Assembly: GCA_002315235.1 (NCBI GenBank)
Contig: DCGK01000121.1
Span: 1,397 to 8,253, forward strand
Reading direction: 5' to 3'
From: Ruminococcus sp. UBA1780
GTDB lineage: Bacteria; Bacillota; Clostridia; Oscillospirales; Ruminococcaceae
Length of the DNA stretch: 6,857 nt
Every line of letters begins with the position of its first letter. Position 1 is the stretch's first letter. Made by a program: the position numbers and the translations under genes. Shown here piece after piece: positions 6,522 through 6,857 of the stretch. The notes below the pieces were generated by a model. The model was not told where the DNA came from, did no database searches, and saw only the letters and a program-made list of their open reading frames with translations.

Positions 6522-6754
6522 AAAGAATAACGAAAAATCTCCACGAAATGCCGCTTATTCAGGCCCGCCGGGAAATGCAGCTGCTTCTTAAAACATGTCC
6601 GGCAGATACAGACGAAATAGAAGTCATACACGGATTTCACAATGGTGACCGTCTGCTGAAATACATAAGAACAGAACTGAAACACCCGCGGATAGAACGT
6701 AAACTCGTTGGTCTTAACAACGGAATTACAGTAATTGTCCTTAGAAAACAATAA
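6518..6754 (+). CDS. Small Smr (MutS2 C-terminal)-like protein
   Basis: This 78-residue protein resembles a lone Smr domain. NLHEMPLIQAR (7-17) stands where the family has LDLHG plus a helix; EIEVIHGFHNGDRLLKYIR (33-51) stands where the family has a strand, HGxG and a helix; HPRI (56-59) and NNGITVIVL (67-75) match the closing strands. Smr domains occur at the end of MutS2 and alone, and studied members nick DNA or cleave RNA. The glycine of LDLHG is replaced by E and the HGxG loop is altered to HGFHNG, so nuclease activity is uncertain. The start overlaps the dus stop by 4 nt (ATGA), with AAAAGG about 10-11 nt upstream inside dus, so the two are translationally coupled. A terminator follows 31 nt after the TAA. 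The family call is from motif pattern only; the role beside a tRNA-modifying enzyme is unknown. Confidence 0.78.
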   Translation: MKRITKNLHEMPLIQARREMQLLLKTCPADTDEIEVIHGFHNGDRLLKYIRTELKHPRIERKLVGLNNGITVIVLRKQ

Positions 6755-6785
6755 AAAAGAAAGCTGAAAAGTACCTTATACAATG

Positions 6786-6838
6786 AAAACAGCACATCAG
6801 GACTACGTCAGAACGTACCTTTGATGTGCTGTTTTTTT
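6786..6838 (+). terminator. Intrinsic terminator of the dus-smr operon
   Basis: A 14-bp stem pairs 6786-6799 with 6822-6835, and the right side runs into seven T at 6832-6838. The 22-nt loop contains its own small helix (6804-6808 with 6813-6817 around a 4-nt loop, plus two G-C pairs at 6800-6801 and 6818-6819). Four A at 6786-6789 would give a short U-run on the other strand, so it could also serve a convergent gene beyond the window. After it, 6839-6857 holds no gene that I can see. Confidence 0.92.
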
Positions 6839-6857
6839 CAAAGCTCTGCTTTTAACA

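Noticed and set aside
6455..6751. 98-residue open frame on the minus strand over the Smr-like gene
   Set aside because: The plus-strand frame has a coupled start, a family-like pattern and a terminator; the reverse frame has none of these.
1..6857. Mobile element, CRISPR, toxin-antitoxin or defence system
   Set aside because: No transposase, integrase, repeat-spacer pattern, flanking inverted repeats or small gene pair of that type is visible; all substantial genes belong to housekeeping families.

Overview
The window looks like an ordinary chromosomal housekeeping segment from a Gram-positive anaerobe of the Clostridia, most probably a Ruminococcus-like member of the Oscillospiraceae. That placement is an inference from three things: a moderately AT-rich base composition, strong AGGAGG-type ribosome binding sites with occasional TTG starts, and a Pol I whose proofreading domain is degenerate, as in many Firmicutes. 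I see no insertion sequence, phage gene, CRISPR array, tRNA or rRNA.

Layout. (1) Positions 1-1151, plus strand: the 3' part of a CNNM/CorC (HlyC)-type membrane protein with a DUF21 region, two CBS domains and a C-terminal CorC_HlyC domain; its start lies left of the window. (2) Positions 1182-1228: a long, nearly perfect hairpin with U-tracts on both strands, which can end transcription from both convergent neighbours. (3) Positions 1282-5296, minus strand: a tight operon polA - rimI - tsaD (DNA polymerase I, GNAT N-acetyltransferase, tRNA t6A synthase subunit). polA overlaps rimI by 17 nt, and only a few bases separate rimI from tsaD. The best polA start is a TTG at 5296-5294 behind a perfect AGGAGG, giving 851 residues, rather than the ATG at 5326. 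(4) Positions 5297-5534: a divergent promoter region with an extended -10 on each side and a 20-bp all-A/T tract placed where both promoters could use it as an UP element. (5) Positions 5535-6754, plus strand: a two-gene operon of a DusB-type tRNA-dihydrouridine synthase and a 78-residue Smr-like protein, joined by a 4-nt ATGA overlap and closed by a terminator at 6786-6838.

How the genes fit together. The common theme is translation and genome upkeep: TsaD makes t6A37 in ANN-decoding tRNAs, Dus makes dihydrouridine in the tRNA D-loop, RimI acetylates ribosomal protein bS18 (and possibly other substrates), and Pol I fills gaps and removes RNA primers. tsaE and tsaB, the usual partners of rimI-tsaD in Firmicutes, are not in the window; polA occupies their place.

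I did not find convincing evidence of a previously undescribed system. The most useful second-look points are the polA start correction, the loss of the proofreading residues, the shared control region between polA and dus, and the divergent small Smr protein.
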